Origin: JABDJZ01 sp047619685 | Lineage (GTDB): Bacteria > Bacteroidota > Rhodothermia > Rhodothermales > UBA10348 | Assembly (NCBI GenBank): GCA_047619685.1 | Contig: JBLHLC010000010.1 | Span: forward strand, 1-64,000 | DNA: 64,000 nucleotides | Direction of reading: 5' to 3' | Shown: in pieces, positions 1 through 7,147 of the stretch | How positions within the stretch are numbered: position 1 is the stretch's first letter | How the letters are laid out: every line of letters begins with the position of its first letter | The notes under the pieces: generated by a model | Told to the model about the DNA's origin: nothing | Databases searched by the model: none | Seen by the model: only the letters and a program-made list of their open reading frames with translations | Made by a program: the position numbers and the translations under genes

Positions 1-758
1 GGTTCGAGTTCGGGATAGTCCAGCGCACCGTAGAGATCCAGGGCTTTGTCGAAGTCCTCCATCACATAGTGCACAACTCCAAGCTGGTAGCCGTAGTAGG
101 CGCGGTGCGCGTCCGTATCTGCGTTCTCATACTCTGCCTCCAGCAGATGGAGGCGTACGCTGTACTTCTCCTTCATTTTGGAGGCTTCGTGTGCGTAGCC
201 CGTATGGATAATTTCAGCCTCGATGGTCGCCCGGACGTGGCCGGTGCGCTCGGCATAGGCCACAATACCCTTGGAGTGCTGGTTGTGCACGCGACCTTCG
301 TATCGGATTTCCGGCGCATTTCGAAGCACCCGTTCCTGCCACATCCGATCTGCTGCAATCAACTGCCCTTCCGGCAGCAGATTCCTGACCGGTAGGCGGA
401 CGCAGGCAATATTCTCGCCGAGCGACTTCCGTATGCGACGCCAGTGTATCGGGTCCGGCAGAAACTCGTCGCCATCCAGAATCAGGATAAAATCGCCTGT
501 CGCCAGGTCCAGACTGTGATTGCGCGCCTCGGAAAATGAACCCGGCCACTCGATTTCCTCGAAGACATCGGCATACCGCTTTGCGATCTCCTGCGTGCCG
601 TCGGTCGAGCCCGTATCAACCACCACAATCTCGTCCACGTGGGGACGGGCGGTGCTCAGACATTTCTCGAGCCCCTCTGCTTCGTCCTTGACGATCATGC
701 AGAGCGAGAGCGAAAAGCTGCCGTTCTTGCGTTGAAGTTTGCGTGTCGTATTGCTCAT
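1..758 (-). CDS. Family 2 glycosyltransferase, C-terminus cut by window edge
   Basis: Partial gene, 252 codons visible; it runs off the left edge. The start is ATG at 758, preceded by a clear AGGAGG seven bases upstream. The N-terminus has the GT-A fold signature SLSLCMIVKDEAEG (residues 16-29), VVDTGSTDGT (47-55) and the metal/nucleotide-sugar acidic motif DGDE (95-98). After about residue 200 the sequence becomes helical (YYGYQLGVVHYVMEDFDKAL), as in the common bacterial GT2 proteins that carry TPR repeats after the catalytic domain. It follows a small unknown gene by 46 bp, and that unit is preceded by a sigma-54-like promoter divergent from fliS. The context suggests a flagellin- or flagellum-related glycosyltransferase, but the substrate is inference. 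Confidence 0.88.
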   Translation of the reverse strand, partial: MSNTTRKLQRKNGSFSLSLCMIVKDEAEGLEKCLSTARPHVDEIVVVDTGSTDGTQEIAKRYADVFEEIEWPGSFSEARNHSLDLATGDFILILDGDEFLPDPIHWRRIRKSLGENIACVRLPVRNLLPEGQLIAADRMWQERVLRNAPEIRYEGRVHNQHSKGIVAYAERTGHVRATIEAEIIHTGYAHEASKMKEKYSVRLHLLEAEYENADTDAHRAYYGYQLGVVHYVMEDFDKALDLYGALDYPELE

Positions 759-804
759 GGTAGAGCCTCCTAATTTGGCCAGTGTGCCCGCTGCCGGGCA
801 GTGA

Positions 805-1038
805 TTAGCTGTTGGCGTCTACTTCCGTTTCGTCCTTTCTAAGTAGTCGGAGCGAGGGGCTGGCCTTCTTGTCGTGCACTGGCTCTGTCGGCCAGACCTG
901 TAGCGGCTGTATGCGACCCTCGTCATCGAACATTTCCTCGTCGGACAAGGTGGGAGTCAGATCATGTATCCACTCCGAGGGGTCCTGACGTTCGTCTCCT
1001 GTCCCGGGTTGTGGACTGATGCGGGCTGGCTGTGCCAT
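805..1038 (-). CDS. Small acidic protein of unknown function, sigma-54-type flagellar unit
   Basis: Predicted 77-residue protein beginning MAQPARISPQP, not recognised as a known family. An upstream in-frame TTG at 1092 would add 18 residues, but those codons coincide with a sigma-54-like element (1076-1091), so ATG 1038 is the more likely start. The protein is hydrophilic and rich in D/E/P (WIHDLTPTLSDEEMFDDEG), with no signal peptide or membrane segment. It lies 46 bp upstream of the glycosyltransferase gene and reads divergently from fliS. Position and promoter suggest a role tied to flagellar filament assembly or modification; this is inference from context only. Confidence 0.55.
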   Translation of the reverse strand: MAQPARISPQPGTGDERQDPSEWIHDLTPTLSDEEMFDDEGRIQPLQVWPTEPVHDKKASPSLRLLRKDETEVDANS

Positions 1039-1075
1039 AATTTCAGATTTCTTGAGTGCTTGGTACGCCTTGCCT

Positions 1076-1091
1076 AGCGGGAAACGTGCCA
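1076..1091 (-). promoter_or_regulatory. Candidate sigma-54 promoter for the unknown protein and glycosyltransferase
   Basis: On the minus strand the sequence reads TGGCACGTTTCCCGCT. The -24 half TGGCACG is a perfect consensus match, and GG is followed by exactly ten bases and then GC, as required for sigma-54; the usual TT before GC is CC. It ends 37 bases before ATG 1038. Three similar elements precede other flagellar units in this window. Confidence 0.6.
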
Positions 1092-1295
1092 AGACACCAA
1101 AAAAACACTCTGATCACAAAAATGGAGCCCGGGGCTAAAGCTGCCCTGTTTTTGGCCGATCCGCCGCACGTCAACCCGGGATCACTGGCGGGAAAGACTC
1201 TTCCACTCCCGGAAGTTCTTTCCATTTCGGTGTATCCAATTACCCACACCCAGCCCATAATCCGTGAGGAGTGGACGCGGACCCTCTCCGTTCTT

Positions 1296-1321
1296 TAGAA
1301 GGTGCCTCAGACGGCCGATAC
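1296..1321 (+). promoter_or_regulatory. Candidate sigma-28 (FliA) promoter upstream of fliS
   Basis: TAGA (1296-1299), 14 bases, then GCCGATAC (1314-1321), against the family consensus TAAA-N15-GCCGATAA. The -10 box has one mismatch and the spacing is one base short, so this is weaker than the motA example. It would give fliS-fliD a second, late-class promoter. Confidence 0.35.
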
Positions 1322-1381
1322 AGGGTTTGAGAGTCCTCCCGGGTTCCATTCCCCCAGGAAGCTGCCGCCCGCCAGATTTGG

Positions 1382-1397
1382 CGGCACGACTCTTGAT
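1382..1397 (+). promoter_or_regulatory. Candidate sigma-54 promoter of fliS-fliD
   Basis: CGGCACGACTCTTGAT: GGCACG at -24, four bases, then TTGAT at -12. The canonical -12 GC is GA here. It ends 33 bases before the fliS ATG, a spacing shared with the elements before fliT-like and flgB. Confidence 0.6.
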
Positions 1398-1430
1398 ACC
1401 GCCACCTAAGACACATGCCATCGAGATTCC

Positions 1431-1754
1431 ATGTCGACCCAGAACAGATTCAGCTCTTATCAAGCGCAGGCTGTCATGTCTGCCTCGCCCGAGCAGCTGA
1501 TAGTCAAGCTTTACGACCTCGGTATTTCGGCCTGCCACCGGGAGGACCGATTCAAGGTGCGCGCCGTGTTGCGCGAGCTGATTTCGTCCCTGGATATGGA
1601 TAAGGGCGGAGAGCTGGCCGGGAGGCTATACGCCCTCTACGCGTTCTGCATGGATCACTCCAGTTCGGAAGAGCTCGAGGTCATCGCTGATCTCCTGAGC
1701 GGCCTCCGGGAAGTGTGGAAATCATCGGTAGTCGGGTCAACCCGCGCCGCGTGA
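1431..1754 (+). CDS. fliS: Flagellar export chaperone FliS
   Basis: FliS is the cytoplasmic chaperone that binds the flagellin C-terminus and prevents premature polymerisation. The 107-residue product has the family's opening pattern: a short polar N-terminus (NRFSSYQAQAVMSASPEQLIVKLYD) with the conserved SPEQLI..LYD motif at about residues 18-30, followed by a helical bundle. Length is slightly short of the usual 120-135. It is followed four bases later by fliD, the usual partner, and preceded by sigma-54-like and sigma-28-like elements. Flagellin itself is not in the window. Confidence 0.88.
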   Translation: MSTQNRFSSYQAQAVMSASPEQLIVKLYDLGISACHREDRFKVRAVLRELISSLDMDKGGELAGRLYALYAFCMDHSSSEELEVIADLLSGLREVWKSSVVGSTRAA

Positions 1755-1758
1755 GCAA

Positions 1759-3261
1759 ATGCTGAGTTCCATTAACAAGGCGCTTATGGCGAACAATCCA
1801 TACGAGCAACTGCTTCAGCAGATCGTACGGATTGAGAGTCAACCAAGGCTGGACCTTGAGCAGCGCCTCAAGACAACTCAGCGACAGTCAGACATTCTGG
1901 GTGATCTGGACAGCGCGATTTCGGCGTTCCACGGACTTGCCGAGACCTTCACCGACACCATCTCCAGCCCCCTCGATGGACGGGCGGCGGCGGTCGCAGA
2001 CGACTCATTCTTTACGGCCACGGCCGCTGAGGGAGCCGTCTCCGGGAGTCATACGATGAAGACGGAGCGCCTGGCATCGACCGATACCAGACTCAGCGAT
2101 CGGCACACCAGTACCGGTACATCCCTCCGATCCTTCTTCGACACGAATGGAGCGCAGACCTTTACCATTTCCGTGTCAGCGCCCACCGAGGTGGACGACG
2201 ATAATCGAGAGGACATCAGCATTACGGTGAACCCTGCCCTGGACGAGGATGAGGACATCCTCCAGGAGATCGCGACGGCAATCAATGATGCCATGGACGC
2301 GGCACTGGGTGCCGAGACCATCGAACGCGACGACCGCTCCGTAGCCTCAATGGTAAACGAGACTACCGACACCGCACGCCTCACCCTCCGATCAGGCAGG
2401 ACCGGTTACTCGAACCGGATGACCTTCACCGACTCGGCCAACAGTCTCCTTACCACATTGGGGCTCAACACGGCCGCCGTTGCTGCCGGTACCGGCGGCG
2501 GATACGTCACCGACCTCGGAACCAGCGAGGCAGACTCCGAGCTCAACAGCAAGTTTGTGCTCGATGGCCTCACGATGTACCGGGCCAGTAACCAGGTCTC
2601 GGACGCACTCTCCGGAGTCACCCTCAATATGAAGGACGTCCAGACGGCAAATCTGGACTTCACCGTCGGACCGGACACCGCTGGAATCAAGTCCCAGATT
2701 TCAGACTTCATCACGAAGTACAATTCCATTGTGACCCAGCTCGCCGGATCCACCATGGTGGACGGCAGCCTTGGACTCCGCGGCGTGTTTGCCGGCGATG
2801 CTTCAATCCGCGGCCTGCGATTCAATCTTCGCAACGACATCGCCACGGCGGTCACAAGCCAGGCAGCTGGGTCGGTACAGTCGATTGCCGAATTGGGTAT
2901 CTCCATTTCCGAGGACGGCTCGCTCTCCATCACGGATGACGAAGTCTTCAACGACATGCTGGAATCGGACCCATCGGCCTTCAAGGAACTGTTCACGGGG
3001 TCGGACGGGATCGCGACGCGCGTCCAGGACAGGCTCGAATCCTACCTTGGTGCAGACGGCATTCTGGACAACCGTGTCGACCTGCTGGACGAGAACGCCC
3101 GACGCATCAACTCCCAGATGGATAATTTCGACGACCGGATGCAGCGAAGAGAGTCTCAGTTGCGCCAACAGTATGCCAAGATTCAGGAATCGATTTCCGC
3201 TTTCCAGGGACAACAGCAGATGCTGGCCACCATCTCAGGCGGCGGCGGCAGCTTGTTCTAG
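1759..3261 (+). CDS. fliD: Flagellar filament cap protein FliD (HAP2)
   Basis: FliD caps the growing filament and promotes flagellin insertion. The 500-residue protein has a FliD N-terminal coiled region (PYEQLLQQIVRIESQPRLDL, residues 14-33), a variable middle domain, and the typical C-terminal segment SQISDFITKYNSIVTQL followed by ELGISISEDGSLSI. The C-terminal coiled coil (NARRINSQMDNFDDRMQRRE) is expected for the pentameric cap. ATG 1759 lies just after the fliS stop, so the two genes are co-transcribed. The middle domain is the part expected to be surface-exposed and variable. Confidence 0.92.
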   Translation: MLSSINKALMANNPYEQLLQQIVRIESQPRLDLEQRLKTTQRQSDILGDLDSAISAFHGLAETFTDTISSPLDGRAAAVADDSFFTATAAEGAVSGSHTMKTERLASTDTRLSDRHTSTGTSLRSFFDTNGAQTFTISVSAPTEVDDDNREDISITVNPALDEDEDILQEIATAINDAMDAALGAETIERDDRSVASMVNETTDTARLTLRSGRTGYSNRMTFTDSANSLLTTLGLNTAAVAAGTGGGYVTDLGTSEADSELNSKFVLDGLTMYRASNQVSDALSGVTLNMKDVQTANLDFTVGPDTAGIKSQISDFITKYNSIVTQLAGSTMVDGSLGLRGVFAGDASIRGLRFNLRNDIATAVTSQAAGSVQSIAELGISISEDGSLSITDDEVFNDMLESDPSAFKELFTGSDGIATRVQDRLESYLGADGILDNRVDLLDENARRINSQMDNFDDRMQRRESQLRQQYAKIQESISAFQGQQQMLATISGGGGSLF

Positions 3262-3294
3262 CCCTTCTGGCTCAGTTTGCCTCCAAAGCGGGAC

Positions 3295-3310
3295 TGGCAC
3301 GCTACTTGAT
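3295..3310 (+). promoter_or_regulatory. Candidate sigma-54 promoter upstream of fliT-like gene
   Basis: TGGCACGCTACTTGAT: a perfect TGGCACG at -24, four bases, and TTGAT at -12, nearly identical in layout to the fliS element. It ends 30 bases before ATG 3341, in the short gap after fliD. Confidence 0.62.
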
Positions 3311-3340
3311 GTATGAAGGATCGAACAGCAATCCCTTCTC

Positions 3341-3676
3341 ATGCATCTCTCATCTATCCAGCCGCTGATTGAGCTTGGCGATGCCATGCTCTCCGCCCTT
3401 GAATCCGGAGACGTTGAACGTTTCTCCGAGCTTCTGGAGCATCGTGGTGAACTCGTCCGGTCTCTGGCCGCCGAGCTGCAGACCGATGGATTGACGGAGA
3501 AATCGACAAGCGCACTGGACGCCCAGAGTGCTCGATTGGAGGAAGCCATGCGCGGTTCAAGAACGGGCCTGGGTGCCGCAGTCAGCGCAGTTTCGCGATA
3601 CCGCTCCGCCCGCCGCTCCTACCGCACCAAGCCGGGCATGCCGGACGGTAGACTAAACAAAAGCCTACACGGCTAG
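3341..3676 (+). CDS. FliT/FlgN-like flagellar chaperone
   Basis: Small (111 residues) helical protein directly after fliS-fliD, where fliT or flgN usually sits. The sequence is a helical hairpin with regularly spaced leucines (LIELGDAMLSALESGDVERF) and a C-terminal basic helix ending SRYRSARRSYRT, a pattern common in FlgN/FliT proteins. These chaperones hold FliD or the hook-junction proteins before export. Sequence identity of the family is low, so assignment between FliT and FlgN is open. It has its own sigma-54-like element 30 bases upstream. Confidence 0.6.
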   Translation: MHLSSIQPLIELGDAMLSALESGDVERFSELLEHRGELVRSLAAELQTDGLTEKSTSALDAQSARLEEAMRGSRTGLGAAVSAVSRYRSARRSYRTKPGMPDGRLNKSLHG

Positions 3677-3704
3677 TAACGCCAAATCTCTTTTCGCTAC
3701 GGTT

Positions 3705-4040
3705 ATGGATATCTCTCGCATCCACAATGCTTCCTCCACCGCCCTTCAGCAGGCCCGGACGGAGGAATCCAATGAAGCCCGCGAAGCGCGCAAACAGGCT
3801 CCTTCCAAGGCAAGAGTCGCTGGCGGGGAGTCCGACGCGATCGAACTACAGTCCAAAGCATCGGAATCGCCAATAATGATGGCGGCACGAACTGCGCTTG
3901 GCCAGGTGGACACCCTGGGAGACGCACGCCGGTTGGAGATCAGGGAAAAAATCCAGAATGGTTTCTATTCCCAACCTGAGACCATTGAAAAAGTCGCCGG
4001 CGCCATGGCAAACGCGCTGACCAACAAGGACAGGGAGTAG
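3705..4040 (+). CDS. flgM: FlgM-like anti-sigma-28 factor
   Basis: FlgM binds sigma-28 (FliA) until the hook-basal body is complete and is then exported. The 111-residue product has a disordered, charged N-terminal half and the family's C-terminal sigma-binding helices: RRLEIREKIQNGFYSQPETI followed by EKVAGAMANAL (about residues 79-105). The match is to the C-terminal half only, which is normal for this family. It sits 28 bp after the fliT-like gene and ends 15 bp from the convergent regulator gene. Its target fliA lies 27 kb downstream in the same locus. Confidence 0.8.
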   Translation: MDISRIHNASSTALQQARTEESNEAREARKQAPSKARVAGGESDAIELQSKASESPIMMAARTALGQVDTLGDARRLEIREKIQNGFYSQPETIEKVAGAMANALTNKDRE

Positions 4041-4055
4041 CCCCCGCCTAGTCCG

Positions 4056-5462
4056 TCAGTCAATCAGTCCGTCGTCCCGATACCGCTTCAGTTTGTTGCG
4101 GATAGTACGGGCGCTGATTCCCAGTTTGTGAGCCGCTTGCTGCTGGTTATTCCCGCTGTCCTCGAGCGCTTGAAGGATCATGTAGCGCTCCATGTCCTCG
4201 ATCGTCTCGTTCTTCGGATTCGGTCCTCTCCCCTCTTCTGAACGCGTCGGGTCCGCGTCCGTAAAGAAGTCGTCGAACACGTCATCGACTTCGACGACCG
4301 CCCGCTCCGCAGAAAGAAGGACACCGCGCTGGACCAGGTTCTCGAGCTCGCGAACGTTGCCTGGCCAACTGAATGCACGGAAGCGATCAAGAAGGTCCTT
4401 GGATACCGTCTTCTTTTCCTGATCGTACAGACCGCAGTACTTCTTGACGAAGTGCTCAGCCAGGATCGGCACGTCCGAGATTCGTTCACGCAGCGGTGGC
4501 ACCGTCAAAGGAAAAACTGCCAGACGGTGGTAAAGATCTTCCCGGAAGACCCCCGAGGAGATGGCCGAGCTCAGATTGCGGTTACTGGTCGCAATCACGC
4601 GGACGTCAACCTTCTCCACATCATTGGAGCCGATCCGCGAATACTCGCCCTCCTGGAGGACGCGGAGAAGTTTGGCCTGAACCGACAGATCGATTTCCGT
4701 TATCTCGTCAAGCAACAGCGTTCCGCCGTCCGCGCTTTCGAACGCGCCGGTCATGTCGTCGATGGCTCCCGTGAACGATCCCTTCTTGTGACCGAAAAGG
4801 TGGCTCTCTACCAGTTCTCGAGGCAGGTTTGCGCAATTCAGCGTGAGGTAGGTCTTATCGGACCGATCGCTCATTTCGTGAATGGTGCGAGCCAGAATCT
4901 CCTTACCGGTACCGCTCTCTCCTTGAATGAACACCGGGGCCCGGTTGGACGAGATCCTGGGTAGAACCTCTTTGATCCGTTTGATGGAAGGAGCCTCACC
5001 GATGTAAATGCTCTTGCCTGCCTTCTTTCGGCGCCTCGGGCGTCCCTTGGTCTGGGGAGAGTCATCTCCTTCATCCACATCTCCCGCGTCCAGGGGTTTG
5101 GCGAGGGAAGTCTTCACCCGCTCCACCAGCTCGGCGGTGGAAAACGGCTTCGGGATGTAGTCGATGGCCCCGTGCTGCATCATTCGCACCGCATGCTGCA
5201 CGTTGGCGTGCGCGGTGATCATTATCACCCGGGTCCCCGGATAGTTTTCCCGCACATGACCCAACAGCTGAAAGCCGTCCATGTCGGGCATCATGAAGTC
5301 AGTGACGACAAGGTCGAATTGTTGTACCGCGAGCAGCTCCAGAGCCTGGGAAGCGCTTGAACAACTCGTAACGGTCATCCCATGTCTGGCAAACAGGCGC
5401 TCGAAAAGGCTGTGGAGCAGCTGTTCGTCGTCAACGAAAAGAATGCGTGCGGTCGGGTCCAT
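4056..5462 (-). CDS. Sigma-54-dependent response regulator, FlrC/FleR-like
   Basis: NtrC-family activator of 468 residues. The receiver domain (1-125) has the acidic pocket DDE at 11-13 and phospho-acceptor Asp55 in TDFMMPDMDG. The AAA+ domain has Walker A GESGTGKE (181-188), the sigma-54-contacting loop GSFTGA (228-233) and Walker B GGTLLLDE (246-253). A Fis-type helix-turn-helix (NQQQAAHKLGISARTIRNKL) ends the protein. An upstream TTG start would add 11 residues, but ATG 5462 fits homologues better. It lies inside the flagellar locus on the opposite strand, next to four sigma-54-like elements, so it is probably the flagellar class II/III activator. The cognate histidine kinase is not here. 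Confidence 0.9.
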   Translation of the reverse strand: MDPTARILFVDDEQLLHSLFERLFARHGMTVTSCSSASQALELLAVQQFDLVVTDFMMPDMDGFQLLGHVRENYPGTRVIMITAHANVQHAVRMMQHGAIDYIPKPFSTAELVERVKTSLAKPLDAGDVDEGDDSPQTKGRPRRRKKAGKSIYIGEAPSIKRIKEVLPRISSNRAPVFIQGESGTGKEILARTIHEMSDRSDKTYLTLNCANLPRELVESHLFGHKKGSFTGAIDDMTGAFESADGGTLLLDEITEIDLSVQAKLLRVLQEGEYSRIGSNDVEKVDVRVIATSNRNLSSAISSGVFREDLYHRLAVFPLTVPPLRERISDVPILAEHFVKKYCGLYDQEKKTVSKDLLDRFRAFSWPGNVRELENLVQRGVLLSAERAVVEVDDVFDDFFTDADPTRSEEGRGPNPKNETIEDMERYMILQALEDSGNNQQQAAHKLGISARTIRNKLKRYRDDGLID

Positions 5463-5612
5463 TGATGCGGGTCCTGCGTGATCGTAAGGAAGCAATATAG
5501 ACCAAATTCGTCGCGTCTAAAGGGGGGCAAGATTCTCCCTGGCCCGAAACGAATTTCCTTCGGCTCACGGGGCATGCGTCCTTTTCGGGTCCAAACAGGC
5601 CTGTCTCGCGGA

Positions 5613-5628
5613 TGGCACGAAGCTTGGG
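5613..5628 (+). promoter_or_regulatory. Candidate sigma-54 promoter of the flgB operon
   Basis: TGGCACGAAGCTTGGG: perfect TGGCACG at -24, four bases, then TTGG at -12 (G in place of the canonical C). It ends 32 bases before the chosen flgB ATG and lies in the 198-bp gap divergent from the sigma-54 activator gene. Confidence 0.6.
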
Positions 5629-5660
5629 TTCGTCTGGAGAGCGTGCAACTCCATTTCCAG

Positions 5661-5999
5661 ATGATCGACAACAAGGTAGGCCTGCTTTCCAACGCCATGG
5701 CAACTTATGCCAGGCGAATGGACGCTATTTCCGGCAATATCGCCAACCTGGATACTCCCGGATACCGCAAAGTATCGGTCAGTTTCGAGGACCGGCTCCA
5801 GCAGGCCATGCGCGGACCCCGGAGTTCGGAGAACGCCAGCCAGATAGGTCCGACCATGGAGTTGGGTGACGATGCGCCTGTGCTTGAAGACGAGCTCATG
5901 GACATGGCCGACACACAAATGCGCAACCAGCTCGTTGTTCGCGCTCTCAAAGACCACTTCGGAATGGTCCGCACCGGCATCACCGGACGAACCGGCTAA
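5661..5999 (+). CDS. flgB: Flagellar proximal rod protein FlgB
   Basis: FlgB is one of the proximal rod subunits of the basal body. The start ATG 5661 (MIDNKVGLLSNAM) is chosen over an open-frame start 183 bp upstream because it begins the conserved domain and leaves the sigma-54-like element at 5613-5628 outside the gene. The 112-residue product has the rod-family motif ARRMDAISGNIANLDTPGYR (residues 17-36) and the C-terminal helix MADTQMRNQLVVRAL. It is first in the long flgB-flgE operon, 8 bp before flgC with a GGAGG between them. Confidence 0.88.
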   Translation: MIDNKVGLLSNAMATYARRMDAISGNIANLDTPGYRKVSVSFEDRLQQAMRGPRSSENASQIGPTMELGDDAPVLEDELMDMADTQMRNQLVVRALKDHFGMVRTGITGRTG

Positions 6000-6007
6000 G
6001 GAGGTAA

Positions 6008-6514
6008 ATGACCATGGATCCTACAGGTAGAATTCTGTCGTTCTTCCGTACCGCAGGGCGTGGAATGCAGGCGCAACGCATCGCCCTTGCCACGGCAACC
6101 GAGAACATTGCCAACGCCGAAACAACCCGGTCGGCCAACGGCAAGGCCTACGCAATCAAACGTGCCGTTCACAGAACCGAGGCCGACCAGTATCAGCAGT
6201 TCGGAAAGATGCTGTCCTCCGCTCAGTCGCAGCTGACGGGATCAAATGGCCTACACATAAACGGCTCCAGGGGCGCCAACTCCATGGGGAACCTGAATCT
6301 GGGCCCACAAACCGAGGTCGTGGAGACGCTGCGCACACGTGCAGAATACGACCCCTCTCATCCGGACGCGGACCCGGGGGGATACGTCCACTACCCCGAC
6401 ATCAATGTCGTTGAAGAAATGGCCCGGATGGTTTCGGCCAACCGGCTCTACGAGGCCAACCTGTCCTCCGTTCAGGCTGCCAAAGAAATTGTCAAGCGCA
6501 CGCTTGAAATGTGA
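6008..6514 (+). CDS. flgC: Flagellar proximal rod protein FlgC
   Basis: FlgC is a proximal rod subunit, exported through the flagellar type III system. The 168-residue product carries the N-terminal rod motif GMQAQRIALATATENIANAE (residues 19-38), the family signature PDADPGGYVHYPDINVVEEM (about 118-137) and a C-terminal helix ANRLYEANLSSVQAAKEIVK. A good AAGGAGG precedes ATG 6008. It is longer than typical FlgC (about 135-145) because of an insertion between residues 60 and 100. Confidence 0.93.
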   Translation: MTMDPTGRILSFFRTAGRGMQAQRIALATATENIANAETTRSANGKAYAIKRAVHRTEADQYQQFGKMLSSAQSQLTGSNGLHINGSRGANSMGNLNLGPQTEVVETLRTRAEYDPSHPDADPGGYVHYPDINVVEEMARMVSANRLYEANLSSVQAAKEIVKRTLEM

Positions 6515-6531
6515 TCGCTTCCAAACAAGCC

Positions 6532-6804
6532 ATGATCAGACCTACCACAATGAATACGATCAGCTCCCTTCGGAGGGATGCCGCTGCCAGTCGGATGCCT
6601 CAAGGTCCGAAGCAGCAGCAGGCCGCCGATGGAGCAGCCGCTCCGAAGAGCGGCGTAGCGGCCTCTCTGACTGGCGACGAGAAACGGATGATCGAAAGTC
6701 AATTTCCCTCCACAGCGCGCATGTCCCTTCGCCTGTACGGCCCGGCCCGACCGGCCATGTCAGGTTCGGAGGCACTTGGTTCACGGATTGATCTGAAAGG
6801 CTAA
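6532..6804 (+). CDS. Small protein of unknown function between flgC and fliE
   Basis: About 90 residues; I do not recognise a named family. It may start at GTG 6511 (overlapping the flgC stop), ATG 6532 or ATG 6550; none has a clear ribosome-binding site. The N-terminal half is polar, Q/A/P-rich and probably disordered. The C-terminal half is patterned (LTGDEKRMIESQFPSTARMS ... LGSRIDLKG). It is in the same direction as flgC and fliE with only 3 bp to fliE, so it is almost certainly translated with the rod genes. A role as a rod/export accessory is inference from position. Confidence 0.6.
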   Translation: MIRPTTMNTISSLRRDAAASRMPQGPKQQQAADGAAAPKSGVAASLTGDEKRMIESQFPSTARMSLRLYGPARPAMSGSEALGSRIDLKG

Positions 6805-6807
6805 CGC

Positions 6808-7134
6808 ATGTCCATGTCCATCTCCATTTCCGAACTGCAACGAGCAAGGACTGGCACCATCGGGATCGATGGTCCGGGATCCCTCCCACAACCGGGAAGG
6901 ACCAGGACAGACCCGTCAGAATTCGGTGATCTGCTCAAGAACGCCATCGACCGTGTGGATGATGTCCAGAAGCATGCCGATGGCGAAATGACCTCCTTTA
7001 TTGCTGGCGAGACCGAAGACCTTCATGAGGTCATGATCGCCATGAACCACGCCCAACTATCGTTTCAGCTCATGACTGAAGTGCGTAATCGCCTCCTGGA
7101 CACGTACCAGGAATTGATGCGCATGCAAGTCTGA
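6808..7134 (+). CDS. fliE: Flagellar hook-basal body protein FliE
   Basis: FliE joins the MS ring and export gate to the proximal rod. The 108-residue product has the family core FGDLLKNAIDRVDDVQKHAD and the C-terminal signature LHEVMIAMNHAQLSFQLMTE VRNRLLDTYQELMRM, at the usual position. It lies between the small unknown gene and fliF in the standard flgB-flgC-fliE-fliF order. Confidence 0.92.
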   Translation: MSMSISISELQRARTGTIGIDGPGSLPQPGRTRTDPSEFGDLLKNAIDRVDDVQKHADGEMTSFIAGETEDLHEVMIAMNHAQLSFQLMTEVRNRLLDTYQELMRMQV

Positions 7135-7147
7135 CCCCTCCTGATTC

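Larger units (their letters stand above)
1039..1430. other. Divergent intergenic region between unknown/glycosyltransferase unit and fliS
   Basis: About 390 bp without a convincing gene. Short open frames here lack flagellar or other recognisable content. The region holds a minus-strand sigma-54-like element near its left end (1076-1091), a sigma-28-like element (1296-1321) and a plus-strand sigma-54-like element (1382-1397). The middle stretch may hold activator binding sites, but I see no clear repeated operator. Confidence 0.6.

Noticed and set aside
5478..5660. 61-codon N-terminal extension of flgB
   Set aside because: No FlgB homology, and it contains the sigma-54-like element; the conserved domain begins at ATG 5661.
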